In this document: positions 7,055 through 15,912 of the stretch, one piece after another
Numbering within the stretch: the first letter of the stretch is position 1
How the letters are laid out: every line of letters starts with the position of its first letter
Assembly (NCBI RefSeq): GCF_018760785.1
Contig: NZ_JAHHZO010000016.1
Location: 1-64,000 of the forward strand
Reading direction: 5' to 3'
DNA length: 64,000 nt
Origin: Rhizobium sp. CSW-27
GTDB taxonomy: Bacteria; Pseudomonadota; Alphaproteobacteria; Rhizobiales; Rhizobiaceae
The notes under the pieces: model-generated
What the model was told of the DNA's origin: nothing
The model's input: only the letters and a program-made list of their open reading frames with translations
Databases searched by the model: none
Program-made: the position numbers and the translations under genes

Positions 7055-8324
7055 GGTTGCCGTTTCCGACATCGATCAGATGATGCAGGCGATCGGTCGC
7101 AACGCGAAGACGGCGGCGCGCCGGCTGGCCACGGCCTCGAGCGAGGCGAAGAATGCGGCACTCAATGCCGCTGCCGATGCCATTGTCGCGGCCATGCCTG
7201 AAATTCTTGCCGCCAATGCGGCGGATCTGGCTGCGGTTGCCGACAAGGGGCTGCAGCCCTCCTTCATCGACCGGCTGACGCTCAATGAAAAACGCGTCGC
7301 GGAAATGGCCGAAGGGCTGAGAGCGATCGCCGGCCTGCCCGATCCGGTCGGCGATGTGATTGCCGCCTGGGAACGCCCGAACGGCTTGAAGATCGAGCGG
7401 GTGCGCACGCCGCTCGGCGTGATCGGCGTCATCTACGAAAGCCGCCCGAACGTCACGGCCGATGCCGGCGCGCTGTGCCTGAAGGCCGGCAATGCGGTGA
7501 TCCTGCGCGGCGGATCCGATTCGCTCCATTCATCGCAGGCGATCCATCGCTGCCTGTCGAAGGGTCTGGCAGCTGCCGGCCTGCCGGAAGAAGCGATCCA
7601 GATCGTGCCGGTCGCCGATCGCGCCGCCGTCGGTGCCATGCTCTCCGGCCTCGATGGCGCAATCGACGTGATCGTGCCGCGCGGCGGCAAGAGCCTGGTG
7701 GCGCGCGTCCAGTCGGAAGCGCGCGTGCCGGTCTTTGCGCATCTGGAAGGCCTCTGCCACATCTACGTGGACAAGTCCGCCGATCTGGAGATGGCCGTCA
7801 ATGTGGTGGTGAATGCCAAGATGCGCCGCACCGGCATCTGCGGGGCCGCCGAAACGCTGCTGGTTGATCAGGCCGCGGCCGACACGCATCTGAAACCGAT
7901 CCTCGAGGCGCTGGCGGCCAGGGGCTGCGAGATCCGCGCCTCCGAGGCGGTCCGCGCACGCATGCCCGGCCTCATCCCCGCGACCGAAGAGGACTGGTGC
8001 ACGGAATATCTGGAGGCGATCATTTCGGTGACGCTGGTGGATGGCATCGAAGGCGCGATCCGCCACATCAACACCTATTCCTCCAGCCACACCGAGGCGG
8101 TGCTGGCGGAGGATCCGGCCGTGGTGGCGCGCTTCTTCAACGAGATCGACTCGGCGATCCTCCTGCACAATGCCTCCACCCAGTTTGCCGATGGCGGCGA
8201 GTTCGGCATGGGCGGCGAGATCGGCATCTCCACCGGCAAGATGCATGCGCGCGGCCCTGTCGGCGTCGAGCAGCTGACCTCCTTCAAGTACCGGGTGCAC
8301 GGCACCGGCCAGACGCGGCCCTGA
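7044..8324 (+). CDS. proA: Glutamate-5-semialdehyde dehydrogenase (gamma-glutamyl phosphate reductase)
   Basis: 426 residues from the ATG at 7044 (MLDKVAVSDIDQMMQAIGRN). GGAGGAGG lies 9 bases upstream inside the end of proB; a second in-frame ATG at 7035 is too close to that site. It reduces gamma-glutamyl phosphate with NADPH, step two of proline synthesis. The aldehyde-dehydrogenase-fold signatures are VIYESRPNVTADAGALCLK, the GNAVILRGG nucleotide region, and RRTGICGAAETLLV with the catalytic Cys. Coupling with proB through the 11-base overlap fits channelling of the unstable intermediate. Confidence 0.96.
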   Translation: MLDKVAVSDIDQMMQAIGRNAKTAARRLATASSEAKNAALNAAADAIVAAMPEILAANAADLAAVADKGLQPSFIDRLTLNEKRVAEMAEGLRAIAGLPDPVGDVIAAWERPNGLKIERVRTPLGVIGVIYESRPNVTADAGALCLKAGNAVILRGGSDSLHSSQAIHRCLSKGLAAAGLPEEAIQIVPVADRAAVGAMLSGLDGAIDVIVPRGGKSLVARVQSEARVPVFAHLEGLCHIYVDKSADLEMAVNVVVNAKMRRTGICGAAETLLVDQAAADTHLKPILEALAARGCEIRASEAVRARMPGLIPATEEDWCTEYLEAIISVTLVDGIEGAIRHINTYSSSHTEAVLAEDPAVVARFFNEIDSAILLHNASTQFADGGEFGMGGEIGISTGKMHARGPVGVEQLTSFKYRVHGTGQTRP

Positions 8325-8365
8325 CGCGCGTGGCGGAGGGGGAACGCCTGACACCTTATCTGTCC

Positions 8366-9010
8366 ATGCCGCATGTGGAGCGCGGCATGGTGGTCGGCCT
8401 GTTCGGCGGGTCGTTCAATCCGCCGCATCCGGGCCACCGGCTGGTGGCCGAGATCGCGCTGAAGCGGCTCGGCCTCGACCAGCTGTGGTGGATGGTCACG
8501 CCCGGCAATCCGCTGAAAAGCCGGTCCGTTCTGTTGCCGCTGGCGGAGCGCATCGCGCTCAGCCGCGAGCTGGCGCGCAATCCGCGCATCAAGATCACCG
8601 CCTTCGAGGAGCGGCTGAAGACGAGCTTCACCGCCCATACGCTGGCGCATGTGGTGGCGCGCCATCCGGGCGTGCGCTTTGTCTGGATCATGGGCGCCGA
8701 CAGCCTGAAGACCTTTCACCGCTGGCAGAAATGGCGGGAGATCGCCGATCTGGTACCGATTGTCGTGGTGGACCGGCCGGGCGCCACGCTTTCCTTCCTC
8801 TCCTCGCCGGCGGCGCGTGCGCTCTCCTTTGCGCGGGTTGATGAAAATGCAGCACGATCGCTCGGCCTGCGCCGCCCGCCGGCCTGGACCTTCATTCACG
8901 GACCGCGCTCGACGCTGAGCTCCACCGAAATCCGCCAGGCTTCGCGGCAGAGGCCGCGGCCGGCCTTGCACGGGGCTCCCGCGCGTGATCGCGGCGCCTT
9001 GAAAGATTAA
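8366..9010 (+). CDS. nadD: Nicotinate-nucleotide adenylyltransferase
   Basis: 214 residues from the ATG at 8366 (MPHVERGMVVGLFGGSFNPP). It transfers AMP to nicotinate mononucleotide in NAD synthesis. The GSFNPPHPGH nucleotide-binding loop, the GADSLKTFHRW region and the C-terminal LSSTEIRQ (ISSTxxR motif) are all present. The start is uncertain: ATG 8387 is preceded by GGAG at a good distance, and an in-frame GTG at 8330 would add twelve residues. All three keep the whole enzyme. It sits directly after proA and before rsfS, the order normal in rhizobia. Confidence 0.93.
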   Translation: MPHVERGMVVGLFGGSFNPPHPGHRLVAEIALKRLGLDQLWWMVTPGNPLKSRSVLLPLAERIALSRELARNPRIKITAFEERLKTSFTAHTLAHVVARHPGVRFVWIMGADSLKTFHRWQKWREIADLVPIVVVDRPGATLSFLSSPAARALSFARVDENAARSLGLRRPPAWTFIHGPRSTLSSTEIRQASRQRPRPALHGAPARDRGALKD

Positions 9011-9062
9011 CCATTCGATGCCACCTTCATGATCGTGGATCCTCCGGCGGAGGATTCGCGTC

Positions 9063-9506
9063 GTGCCTGTTCTGTTCGTGACGAAAGGAAGACCTCTGAC
9101 AACAGTACACGCCAAGGGGAGAACGCTCAGCGTCATCCCGAAGAGCCTGGAACGTGGCGCCGATGCCGCCGCCCGCGCTCTCGAAGTGGTCCTCGCCAGC
9201 CTTGAGGACTCCAAGGCCGAAGATATCGTCACCATCAACATTGCCGGAAAATCCGCGCTGGGCGACTATATGGTCGTGGTCACCGGGCGCTCGAACCGGC
9301 ATGTGTCGGCAATCTCGGAACACCTTTTGACCGACCTGAAGGACGAGGGATTCGGCAGCGCCCGCGTCGAAGGCATGGACACGGGTGACTGGGTGCTGAT
9401 TGACACCGGTGACGTCATCATCCATGTGTTCCGACCGGAAATCCGGGAGTTCTACAACATCGAAAAGATGTGGGCGGCTCCCGATGAGGAAGGAACGCTG
9501 CACTAG
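9063..9506 (+). CDS. rsfS: Ribosomal silencing factor RsfS
   Basis: 147 residues from GTG 9063, which has GGAGGA 8 bases upstream. The conserved Iojap/RsfS domain starts near residue 20 (SLERGADAAARALEVVLASL) and includes DIVTINIAGKSALGDYMVVV and GDWVLIDTGDVIIHVFRPE. RsfS binds L14 and blocks subunit joining when nutrients are scarce. The start is arguable: homologues I remember begin MTT.HAKG, and the matching codon here is CTG at 9096, preceded by AAAGGA at ideal spacing. Both sites could be used. It lies upstream of rlmH, the usual partner. Confidence 0.92.
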   Translation: MPVLFVTKGRPLTTVHAKGRTLSVIPKSLERGADAAARALEVVLASLEDSKAEDIVTINIAGKSALGDYMVVVTGRSNRHVSAISEHLLTDLKDEGFGSARVEGMDTGDWVLIDTGDVIIHVFRPEIREFYNIEKMWAAPDEEGTLH

Positions 9507-9616
9507 CGGCCGGATCGGTCTGATCTGACGTCGCAGTGCCATGCGCCGCAACGGGCGGCTGGGCAAGGGTCCAGCCGGTAGCCCTTTTTGCGGCAACAGA
9601 ACATGCGGTGGCAGAA

Positions 9617-10099
9617 ATGCGGATTGGCCTTTTTGCCGTGGGACGGCTCAAAGCCGGACCTGAGAAGGAACTTGCGTCACGTTACCTCGACCGCTTCGCC
9701 AAGGCCGGCCCGGCGGTGAGCCTCGAATTTTCGCGCGTGACGGAAGTGAACGAAAGCCGTGCCTCGGCGGCGGAGACCCGCAAGCGCGAGGAGGCAGGCC
9801 TGCTGGAGAAGAGCCTGCCCGAGGGGGCGGTGCTGATCCTGCTCGACGAGCGCGGCAAGGCGCTCGACAGTCCTGCCTTTGCAAGCCTGGTCGGCAGATA
9901 TCGCGATCAGGGCAAGCGGGAGATGATGATCGCCATCGGCGGTGCCGACGGTCTCGATCCTGCCCTCTATGACCGGGCGGATGCCGTCATCAATCTCGGC
10001 GCGATGACCTGGCCGCACCAGCTGGTGCGCATCCTGATCGCCGAGCAGCTCTACCGGGCCGTCACCATCCTGTCCGGCCATCCCTATCACCGGGTCTGA
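9617..10099 (+). CDS. rlmH: 23S rRNA (pseudouridine1915-N3)-methyltransferase RlmH
   Basis: 160 residues, the family length (155-160). It is a SPOUT methyltransferase acting on pseudouridine 1915 in helix 69 of 23S rRNA of assembled 70S ribosomes. The sequence runs MRIGLFAVGRLKAGPEKELA, LILLDERGKALDS, IAIGGADGLDP (AdoMet-binding knot) and the highly conserved end MTWPHQLVRILIAEQLYRA..GHPYHR. ATG 9617 gives the normal N-terminus; a GTG three codons upstream is possible. It is translated after rsfS, a pairing that groups two 50S-acting factors. Confidence 0.95.
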   Translation: MRIGLFAVGRLKAGPEKELASRYLDRFAKAGPAVSLEFSRVTEVNESRASAAETRKREEAGLLEKSLPEGAVLILLDERGKALDSPAFASLVGRYRDQGKREMMIAIGGADGLDPALYDRADAVINLGAMTWPHQLVRILIAEQLYRAVTILSGHPYHRV

Positions 10100-10211
10100 T
10101 CCCCGCGCGACCGGTATGGGGCCTCAGATCTTGCCTACACGATCTTGTTTCTGGTGCTGGCCGGCAAAAGGCCTTAGGTTCGTTCGATCAGGGCCGACGC
10201 AACGGGGTGGA

Positions 10212-11642
10212 ATGCGCAAAGGACAAGACAGCACACGCCTGGCGCTGCCGCTGGTTGCGGCGGTTTTTCTTGTCGTGCCTGCCGCACCGCCCCTCAGCGC
10301 CCAGACCGTTGAGAACGCCCAGGCGGTCGATATCGGCGCCGCCGCCGATGCGTCGCAGCCCGAAGGCACGCCCGCCCCCTCTCCTGCCGTGGATGCGCTG
10401 GAACGCAAGCGCGATGAGACGCGGACCGAGCTGGACGATCTGTCGAAGACGCTTACCCTGTCCGCAGACAAGGCCAGATCGATCGAGCAGGCGATTGCCG
10501 CGCTCGACAAGAGCAGCGCCTCGATCCGCCAGGCCCTGATCGAATCGGCTGCCCGCCGCAAGCAGATGGAAGCGACGATCCGCGACAGCGAGGACAGGCT
10601 GGCGAAGCTGCGCGTGAAGGAAGACGGCATCCGCGCCTCGCTGCACGAGCGGCGCGGCGTGCTGGCCGAGGTTCTGGCTGCGCTGCAGCGCATGGGCCGC
10701 AATCCGCCGCCGGCGCTGCTGGTCACGCCCGAGGATGCGCTCGGATCGGTACGCAGCGCCATCCTGCTCGGCGCCGTGGTGCCCGGCATGCGCGCCGAGG
10801 CGGAACGCCTGATGGCGGATCTCAATGCCCTGTCCGATCTGCAGAAGCAGGCGGTGGCGGAGAAGGAGAAGGCGAGCGCCGCCATGAGCGCCAGCCTGGA
10901 AGAGGACCGCCGCATGGACCTGCTTCTGGCGGAAAACGACAAGCAGAGCCGGCTGAGCGCCGCAGAGCTGGAGGCCGAGCGGCGGCGTTCGCAGGAGCTT
11001 GCCAGCCGCGCCACCAGCCTGCAGGGGCTCATCCAGTCGCTCGAAGGCGAGATTTCGTCCGTGCGCGATGCGATGGCTGAGGCGCGCGAGGAGGAAGAGC
11101 GACGCAAGCAGCTGACGGCGGAGCAGCGCGAGAAGGCCGAGCAGCTCGCTGAAAGCGGCGTGCCCGACAAAAACCGCATTGCGCCCGCATATCCCTTTGC
11201 GAGCCTCAAGCAAAAGTTGGCCTACCCGGTCGAAGGCGATGTGCTGAGGGCCTATGGCGATCCCGACGGCACGGGGCATCCGGCCAGGGGCCTGACACTC
11301 GCCGCAAGCCCCGGCGCCGTTGTCACGGCGCCCGCCGATGGTCTGGTCGTCTTTGCCGGAGCCTTCCGCAGCTATGGACAGATGATCATTCTCAATGCAG
11401 GCGATGGGTATCACCTCGTCCTGACAGGCATGGAAAAGGTCAATGTGCGGCAGGGAAAGTTCGTCTTTGCCGGCGAACCGATTGCGGCCATGGGCGAGAA
11501 AAGAGTGGCGAGCGCAACGGCGTTGGCGCTGGAAACAGATCGGCCGACGCTTTACATTGAATTCAGAAAGGACGGCACTCCGGTCGATTCGAAGCCGTGG
11601 TGGTCCGCAAAGGAAACTGGAAGGGCACGAAATGATTCGTAG
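10212..11642 (+). CDS. EnvC-type murein hydrolase activator (coiled coil + degenerate LytM/M23 domain)
   Basis: 476 residues. A hydrophobic stretch near residues 9-28 is a signal peptide or anchor (ALPLVAAVFLVVPAAPPLSA). A long coiled coil covers about 55-320, rich in Glu, Arg and Ala heptads. A C-terminal M23/LytM-like domain covers about 345-470. The zinc ligands are gone: the HxxxD region reads RGLTLAAS and the HxH position reads YHLVLTGM. This matches EnvC-like activators, which switch on amidases for septal peptidoglycan splitting and do not cut peptidoglycan themselves. The ATG follows GGGGTGG. Its 3' end overlaps ctpA by 11 bases, so the two are translationally coupled. Confidence 0.88.
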   Translation: MRKGQDSTRLALPLVAAVFLVVPAAPPLSAQTVENAQAVDIGAAADASQPEGTPAPSPAVDALERKRDETRTELDDLSKTLTLSADKARSIEQAIAALDKSSASIRQALIESAARRKQMEATIRDSEDRLAKLRVKEDGIRASLHERRGVLAEVLAALQRMGRNPPPALLVTPEDALGSVRSAILLGAVVPGMRAEAERLMADLNALSDLQKQAVAEKEKASAAMSASLEEDRRMDLLLAENDKQSRLSAAELEAERRRSQELASRATSLQGLIQSLEGEISSVRDAMAEAREEEERRKQLTAEQREKAEQLAESGVPDKNRIAPAYPFASLKQKLAYPVEGDVLRAYGDPDGTGHPARGLTLAASPGAVVTAPADGLVVFAGAFRSYGQMIILNAGDGYHLVLTGMEKVNVRQGKFVFAGEPIAAMGEKRVASATALALETDRPTLYIEFRKDGTPVDSKPWWSAKETGRARNDS

Positions 11643-12966
11643 GGCTTCTCTTGTCATCGTTGGGGCGCTTCTCGGCGCCACAGCCATGAGTGTCGTCTAT
11701 TCCGCGGGCGTGCCGGCCCAGGCTGCGGGATCCTCGACCTATCGTGAGCTGTCGATTTTCGGGGACGTGTTCGAGCGTGTGCGCGCCCAGTATGTGACCC
11801 CGCCTGACGAACAGAAGCTCGTCGAAAGCGCGATCAACGGCATGCTCTCCTCGCTTGATCCGCATTCCAGCTACATGAATGCCAAGGATGCCGCCGACAT
11901 GCGCACCCAGACCAAGGGTGAGTTCGGTGGCCTCGGCATCGAAGTCACCATGGAAAACGAGATGGTGAAGGTCATCACGCCGATCGACGACACGCCGGCA
12001 GCGCGTGCCGGCGTGCTGGCGGGCGATTTCATCTCCGAGATCGACGGTCAGCCGGTGCGCGGCCTGAAGCTGGAAGACGCCGTCGAGAAGATGCGCGGCC
12101 CGGTCAAGACGCCGATCAAGCTGACCATCCTGCGCAAGGGTGCCGACAAGCCCATCGAACTGACCGTTGTGCGCGACACGATTGCCGTGCGTGCCGTCAA
12201 GTCGCGCGTCGAGCAGGGCGACGTCGGTTATGTGCGTGTCATCTCCTTCACCGAAAAGACCTATGACGACCTGGAAAAGGCGATCAAGAAGATCAAGGCC
12301 GATGTTCCGGCCGACAAGCTGAAGGGTTATGTCCTCGACCTGCGCCTCAACCCGGGCGGCCTGCTCGATCAGGCGATCAATGTCTCGGATGCCTTCCTCG
12401 AGCGTGGCGAGGTGGTCTCCACCCGCGGTCGCAACCCGGAGGAAACCCGCCGCTTCAATGCCGGCCCGGGCGATCTGACCGATGGCAAGCCGGTGATCGT
12501 GCTGATCAATGGCGGTTCGGCATCCGCATCGGAAATCGTGGCCGGCGCGCTGCAGGATCTGAAGCGGGCGACGGTGCTCGGCACGCGTTCCTTCGGCAAG
12601 GGCTCGGTGCAGACGATCATTCCGCTCGGCGATGCCGGCGCACTGCGCCTGACGACGGCGCTCTATTACACGCCGTCGGGCAAGTCGATCCAGGGCACCG
12701 GCATCCAGCCGGACATCAAGGTCGAGCAGCCGTTGCCGGCGGAACTGCAGGGCAAGATCCGCCCCGAGGGCGAATCCAGCCTGCCGGGCCATATCCAGGG
12801 TCAGAACGAAACCGACGAGGGGTCGGGCTCCAGCGCCTATGTGCCGCCGGAAGCCAAGGACGACGTGCAGCTGAACTACGCACTCGACCTGATGCACGGC
12901 ACCAAGACGGATCCGTCCTTCCCGCCGCACCAGGACAGCCCGACGGCATCCGCCACCAAGCCCTGA
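11632..12966 (+). CDS. ctpA: Carboxy-terminal processing protease (S41 family)
   Basis: 444 residues. The N-terminal hydrophobic segment (about 5-30) is a signal peptide for the periplasm. A PDZ domain lies at about 95-180 (FGGLGIEV..VLAGDFISEIDGQPV). The S41 protease core has the catalytic serine S298 in INGGSASASEI and lysine K323 in SFGKGSVQT, 25 residues apart as in the D1-processing protease. It cleaves proteins near their C-termini; in alphaproteobacteria CtpA-type proteases affect envelope integrity and cell-wall hydrolase turnover. Start chosen at ATG 11632 because the longer frame lies wholly inside the EnvC-like gene. It ends at a terminator. Confidence 0.95.
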   Translation: MIRRASLVIVGALLGATAMSVVYSAGVPAQAAGSSTYRELSIFGDVFERVRAQYVTPPDEQKLVESAINGMLSSLDPHSSYMNAKDAADMRTQTKGEFGGLGIEVTMENEMVKVITPIDDTPAARAGVLAGDFISEIDGQPVRGLKLEDAVEKMRGPVKTPIKLTILRKGADKPIELTVVRDTIAVRAVKSRVEQGDVGYVRVISFTEKTYDDLEKAIKKIKADVPADKLKGYVLDLRLNPGGLLDQAINVSDAFLERGEVVSTRGRNPEETRRFNAGPGDLTDGKPVIVLINGGSASASEIVAGALQDLKRATVLGTRSFGKGSVQTIIPLGDAGALRLTTALYYTPSGKSIQGTGIQPDIKVEQPLPAELQGKIRPEGESSLPGHIQGQNETDEGSGSSAYVPPEAKDDVQLNYALDLMHGTKTDPSFPPHQDSPTASATKP

Positions 12967-12982
12967 TCTTTCGAATATCGGG

Positions 12983-13015
12983 AACCCGCTCTACCCTTGC
13001 GGCAGGGCGGGTTTT
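12983..13015 (+). terminator. Terminator after ctpA
   Basis: AACCCGC at 12983-12989 pairs with GCGGGTT, with further inner pairing CC/GG, followed by TTTTCC. It is a plausible intrinsic terminator 20 bases after the ctpA stop. Confidence 0.6.
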
Positions 13016-13111
13016 CCATGACCGTGCACCGGCCCTGTCCGGTCGCACCGTCCGTGACGACGGATAAGGCCGCGTCGACTGACGCGGCCGGTATTGGGAC
13101 AGGCTGAACCC

Positions 13112-14347
13112 GTGGGGACAGATCTTCGAGCACCGCTGGGCGGCAGGGACAGGCGCCGGACGAGGTCCGGGCGCGGCCTGACGCTCGCCGCCGTGCTGAC
13201 CGGCTGCGGTGCCGCCGCCCTGCTCGCTCTGTCCTTCTATGCCATGCGGTCCTCCGGCCTGCCGCCGGTGGATCCCGTGGCGGTGACGCTTGCGGTTCCG
13301 CCGCTGCCTGCGGCATCCGCCGGTGCAGCACCCTCTCCGGAACCGGCTGCCTCTCCTTCCCTCTCTCCCTCTACCCCGGAGGCCGCCTCTGCCGCGCCGC
13401 TTGCTGCCGAATCGGGCCGGGCCGGCACGGAGATTGCCCGCACGCGGCTGGAGGATGGCTCGGTCGTGACCACGTTTTCGCCGCGCCGCAGCGAGGCGGG
13501 CGGGCCGCGGCTGATCGATGCCCGCCGGCCGGGGCAGGATCCGCGCCTTGCTGCCCTGCCGGATGACGATTTGCTGGAGGATACTCCTTTCGGTCGCCTG
13601 CCGGTGCGCGGGCCGGATGGTCTGCGGCCGATGGAGCAATATGCCAGGCCCTGGTCCGGGGCGCGCGGCACCCGCATTGCCATCGTCATCGGCGGGCTCG
13701 GCATCAGCCAGACGGGCACGCAGCGCGCCATTCGCCAGCTGCCGGGCTCGGTCACGCTGGCCTTTGCGGCAAGCGGCAACAGCCTGCAGCGCTGGCAGCA
13801 GGAGGCGCGCACCGGCGGCCACGAGATCCTGCTGCAGGTGCCGATGGAGCCATTCGATTATCCGGCGAACGATCCCGGTCCGCTGACGCTGGTGACCGGC
13901 AGGCCGGCGGCGCAGAATCTCAAGGCGCTGCATCAGGCCATGGGGCGGATGAGCGGTTACACCGGTATCGTGAATTTTCTCGGGGGCCGCTATCTTGCAG
14001 ATCCGCAGGCGCTGGAACCTGTGCTGCAGGACATCGCGGCGCGCGGCCTTCTGTTCGTCGATGACGGCGCCTTTGCGCAGTCGAAGACGCAGGCCCTTGC
14101 GGGGGCGCTCGATCTGCCGCATGGCTTTGCCGATGTGAGGCTGGATGACCAGCTGCAGCGCGACGTCATCTTGCGCAAGCTGGATGACCTGCAGCGGATC
14201 GCCGAACGCAGGGGCAGTGCCATCGGCATCGGCACTGCCTTCGACGAAACGGTTGATGCGGTGGCGGAATGGATGAAACAGGCAGAGGGCCGGGGTATCG
14301 AGGTGGTCGGCGTCTCCGCCCTCGTCTCCGGACCGCAACAACAGTGA
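13112..14347 (+). CDS. Divergent polysaccharide deacetylase family protein
   Basis: 411 residues from GTG 13112 (VGTDLRAPLG), a start that matches how I recall rhizobial homologues. A membrane anchor spans about 26-48 (LTLAAVLTGCGAAALLALSF), followed by a Pro/Ala/Ser-rich linker to residue 110. The C-terminal 240 residues are the divergent polysaccharide deacetylase domain (ARGTRIAIVIGGLGIS, EILLQVPMEPFDYPANDPGP, GLLFVDDGAFAQS, AIGIGTAFDETVDAV). The domain keeps the NodB-like barrel but the usual metal triad is not obvious. It is probably exported and attached to the inner membrane facing the periplasm. Neighbours envC/ctpA suggest a cell-wall role (inference). It runs 7 bases ahead of rppH. 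Confidence 0.85.
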   Translation: MGTDLRAPLGGRDRRRTRSGRGLTLAAVLTGCGAAALLALSFYAMRSSGLPPVDPVAVTLAVPPLPAASAGAAPSPEPAASPSLSPSTPEAASAAPLAAESGRAGTEIARTRLEDGSVVTTFSPRRSEAGGPRLIDARRPGQDPRLAALPDDDLLEDTPFGRLPVRGPDGLRPMEQYARPWSGARGTRIAIVIGGLGISQTGTQRAIRQLPGSVTLAFAASGNSLQRWQQEARTGGHEILLQVPMEPFDYPANDPGPLTLVTGRPAAQNLKALHQAMGRMSGYTGIVNFLGGRYLADPQALEPVLQDIAARGLLFVDDGAFAQSKTQALAGALDLPHGFADVRLDDQLQRDVILRKLDDLQRIAERRGSAIGIGTAFDETVDAVAEWMKQAEGRGIEVVGVSALVSGPQQQ

Positions 14348-14354
14348 GGACGGG

Positions 14355-14885
14355 ATGAGCCACAACACGCAACGCTCGGCGGACGAACTGCCCTATCGCC
14401 CCTGTGTCGGCATCATGGTGCTGAACCGGCAGGGGCTGGTCTGGGTCGGCCGGCGTCTTTCGGAAAACAACAGCGAATCGGACGGCTCGCCGCAGCTCTG
14501 GCAGATGCCGCAGGGCGGCATCGACAAGGGCGAGGATCCGCTGAAGGCCGCCCATCGCGAGCTGTTCGAGGAAACCGGCATGACGACCGTCTCGTTTCTT
14601 GCCGAGGCGAAGGACTGGATCAATTACGACTTGCCGGCGCATCTGATCGGCATCGGTCTCAAGGGCAAGTTCCGCGGCCAGACGCAGCGCTGGTTCGCCT
14701 TTCGCTTCGAGGGCGAGGAAAGCGAGATCAACATCGAGAACCCGCCGAGCGGCCAGCACCAGGAATTCGACGCCTGGGACTGGAAGCCGATGGCGGAGCT
14801 TCCCGGCCTGATCGTACCCTTCAAGCGCCCCGCCTATGAACGGGTGGTGGCGGAATTCTCCCATCTCGCCGGCGTGCCCGGTTAA
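14355..14885 (+). CDS. rppH: RNA pyrophosphohydrolase (Nudix)
   Basis: 176 residues. It removes pyrophosphate from the 5' end of triphosphorylated RNAs, which triggers RNase E decay. The Nudix box GGIDKGEDPLKAAHREL..EETG covers residues 54-76 with all metal-binding glutamates (RELFEETG). LPYRPCVGIMVLNRQGLVWV at the start and QTQRWFAFRFEG in the middle are typical of RppH/IalA. In Bartonella the orthologue IalA was first named as an invasion-associated protein. It is convergent with a LysR gene only 8 bases away. Confidence 0.95.
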   Translation: MSHNTQRSADELPYRPCVGIMVLNRQGLVWVGRRLSENNSESDGSPQLWQMPQGGIDKGEDPLKAAHRELFEETGMTTVSFLAEAKDWINYDLPAHLIGIGLKGKFRGQTQRWFAFRFEGEESEINIENPPSGQHQEFDAWDWKPMAELPGLIVPFKRPAYERVVAEFSHLAGVPG

Positions 14886-14893
14886 CGGCAAGG

Positions 14894-15772
14894 TCACGTC
14901 CCGGGCGCGTCGTCGGTCTGCCGCAGGGCGGCCCTGATCGTCACCGTCAGGTGGTCGATCACGGTTCGGATGCCTGGCGCGTGCCTGAGGTCGCTGTGCA
15001 CCACCAGCCATGCCTCGCGCATCAGCGGTGCGGCCTCCGGAAAGGCCGGAACGAGACCCCGGCGTTCCGGCCGCAGGAAGTCGGGCAGCATGGCGATGCC
15101 GGCGCCGTGGCAGGCCAGCGCCATCTGCATGGACACCTCCCCGGACCACAGGGCAAAGCGGCGCCCGGCGGCGAGCCTTGCCAGCTCATGCTGCTGCGGC
15201 GACTGGCGTACCTCGCCATCCGAGCCGATGAAAAGCCAGTCCTGCGGATCGTGCGCGGCCAGATGCTCCGGACTGGCATAGGCGCGGAACGTCACGTCCG
15301 CCAGCTTTGTCAGCGTCAGGTCGCCCTCGGCCGGTCGGCTGAGCCGGATGGCGATATCGGCCTCGCGCCGGTCGAGCGCGGCCGTCCGCGCCTCGCCCAG
15401 CAGCCGGATCGTCAGGCGCGGATGGTTTTGCGCCAGGCCGCAAAGCGCGGGCGCCACGACGATGCTGCCAAAGGCCGGCGGGGCCGACAGCGTTACCTCT
15501 CCCGATATGTCCTCGGCGGCCCCCCGCACCAGCCGGGCAATGGCGTTCGCCTCGCCCTCCATGCGCCGGGCAATCGCGGCGATCCGCTCGCCCTCGGCCG
15601 TCAGCCGCAGCCTGCGGCCGCGCCGGTCCACCAGCTTCAGCGCAAGGCTGCGCTCCAGCGCCTCGATGCGGCGGGAAATGGTGGCATGTTCCACGTGAAG
15701 CGCGCGTGCCGCAGACAGCAGGCTGCCCTGTTCGGCAAAGGCTGCGAAATGCCGAAGATCGTCCCAGTCCAT
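14894..15772 (-). CDS. LysR-family transcriptional regulator
   Basis: 292 residues from the ATG at 15772 (MDWDDLRHFAAFAEQGSLLS). The winged helix-turn-helix covers residues 1-60 with AARALHVEHATISRRIEALE as recognition region, followed by an effector-binding domain (VTLSAPPAFGSIVVAPAL, EADIAIRLSRPAEGDLTL, GAGIAMLPDFLRPE). It resembles regulators of the group that control a divergent oxidoreductase. An upstream in-frame start at 15841 would add 23 low-complexity residues and was rejected. The divergent quinone oxidoreductase 140 bases away is the likely target. Confidence 0.88.
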   Translation of the reverse strand: MDWDDLRHFAAFAEQGSLLSAARALHVEHATISRRIEALERSLALKLVDRRGRRLRLTAEGERIAAIARRMEGEANAIARLVRGAAEDISGEVTLSAPPAFGSIVVAPALCGLAQNHPRLTIRLLGEARTAALDRREADIAIRLSRPAEGDLTLTKLADVTFRAYASPEHLAAHDPQDWLFIGSDGEVRQSPQQHELARLAAGRRFALWSGEVSMQMALACHGAGIAMLPDFLRPERRGLVPAFPEAAPLMREAWLVVHSDLRHAPGIRTVIDHLTVTIRAALRQTDDAPGT

Positions 15773-15824
15773 CGCCTCGATCCCTCGTCCCGCACCGGCG
15801 TTTTGCGGCGGCGGCCCTGTCTGT

Positions 15825-15871
15825 TGTGCAATTCTTCCCATTCACTGGGCAGATTGCGGGAATTTCGCACA
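15825..15871. promoter_or_regulatory. Candidate LysR operator between lysR and quinone oxidoreductase
   Basis: Nested inverted repeats sit in the divergent promoter region: TGTGC-AATTC at the left answers GAATT-TCGCACA at the right, and in the centre CCCA-TTCAC-TGGG (15837-15849) is a perfect dyad. Position and symmetry suit a LysR regulator that controls itself and the oxidoreductase. Not tested. Confidence 0.4.
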
Positions 15872-15912
15872 GCGCAGCGGCGCCGTACAGTCTGCTGCAA
15901 AGGAGATCAGCC

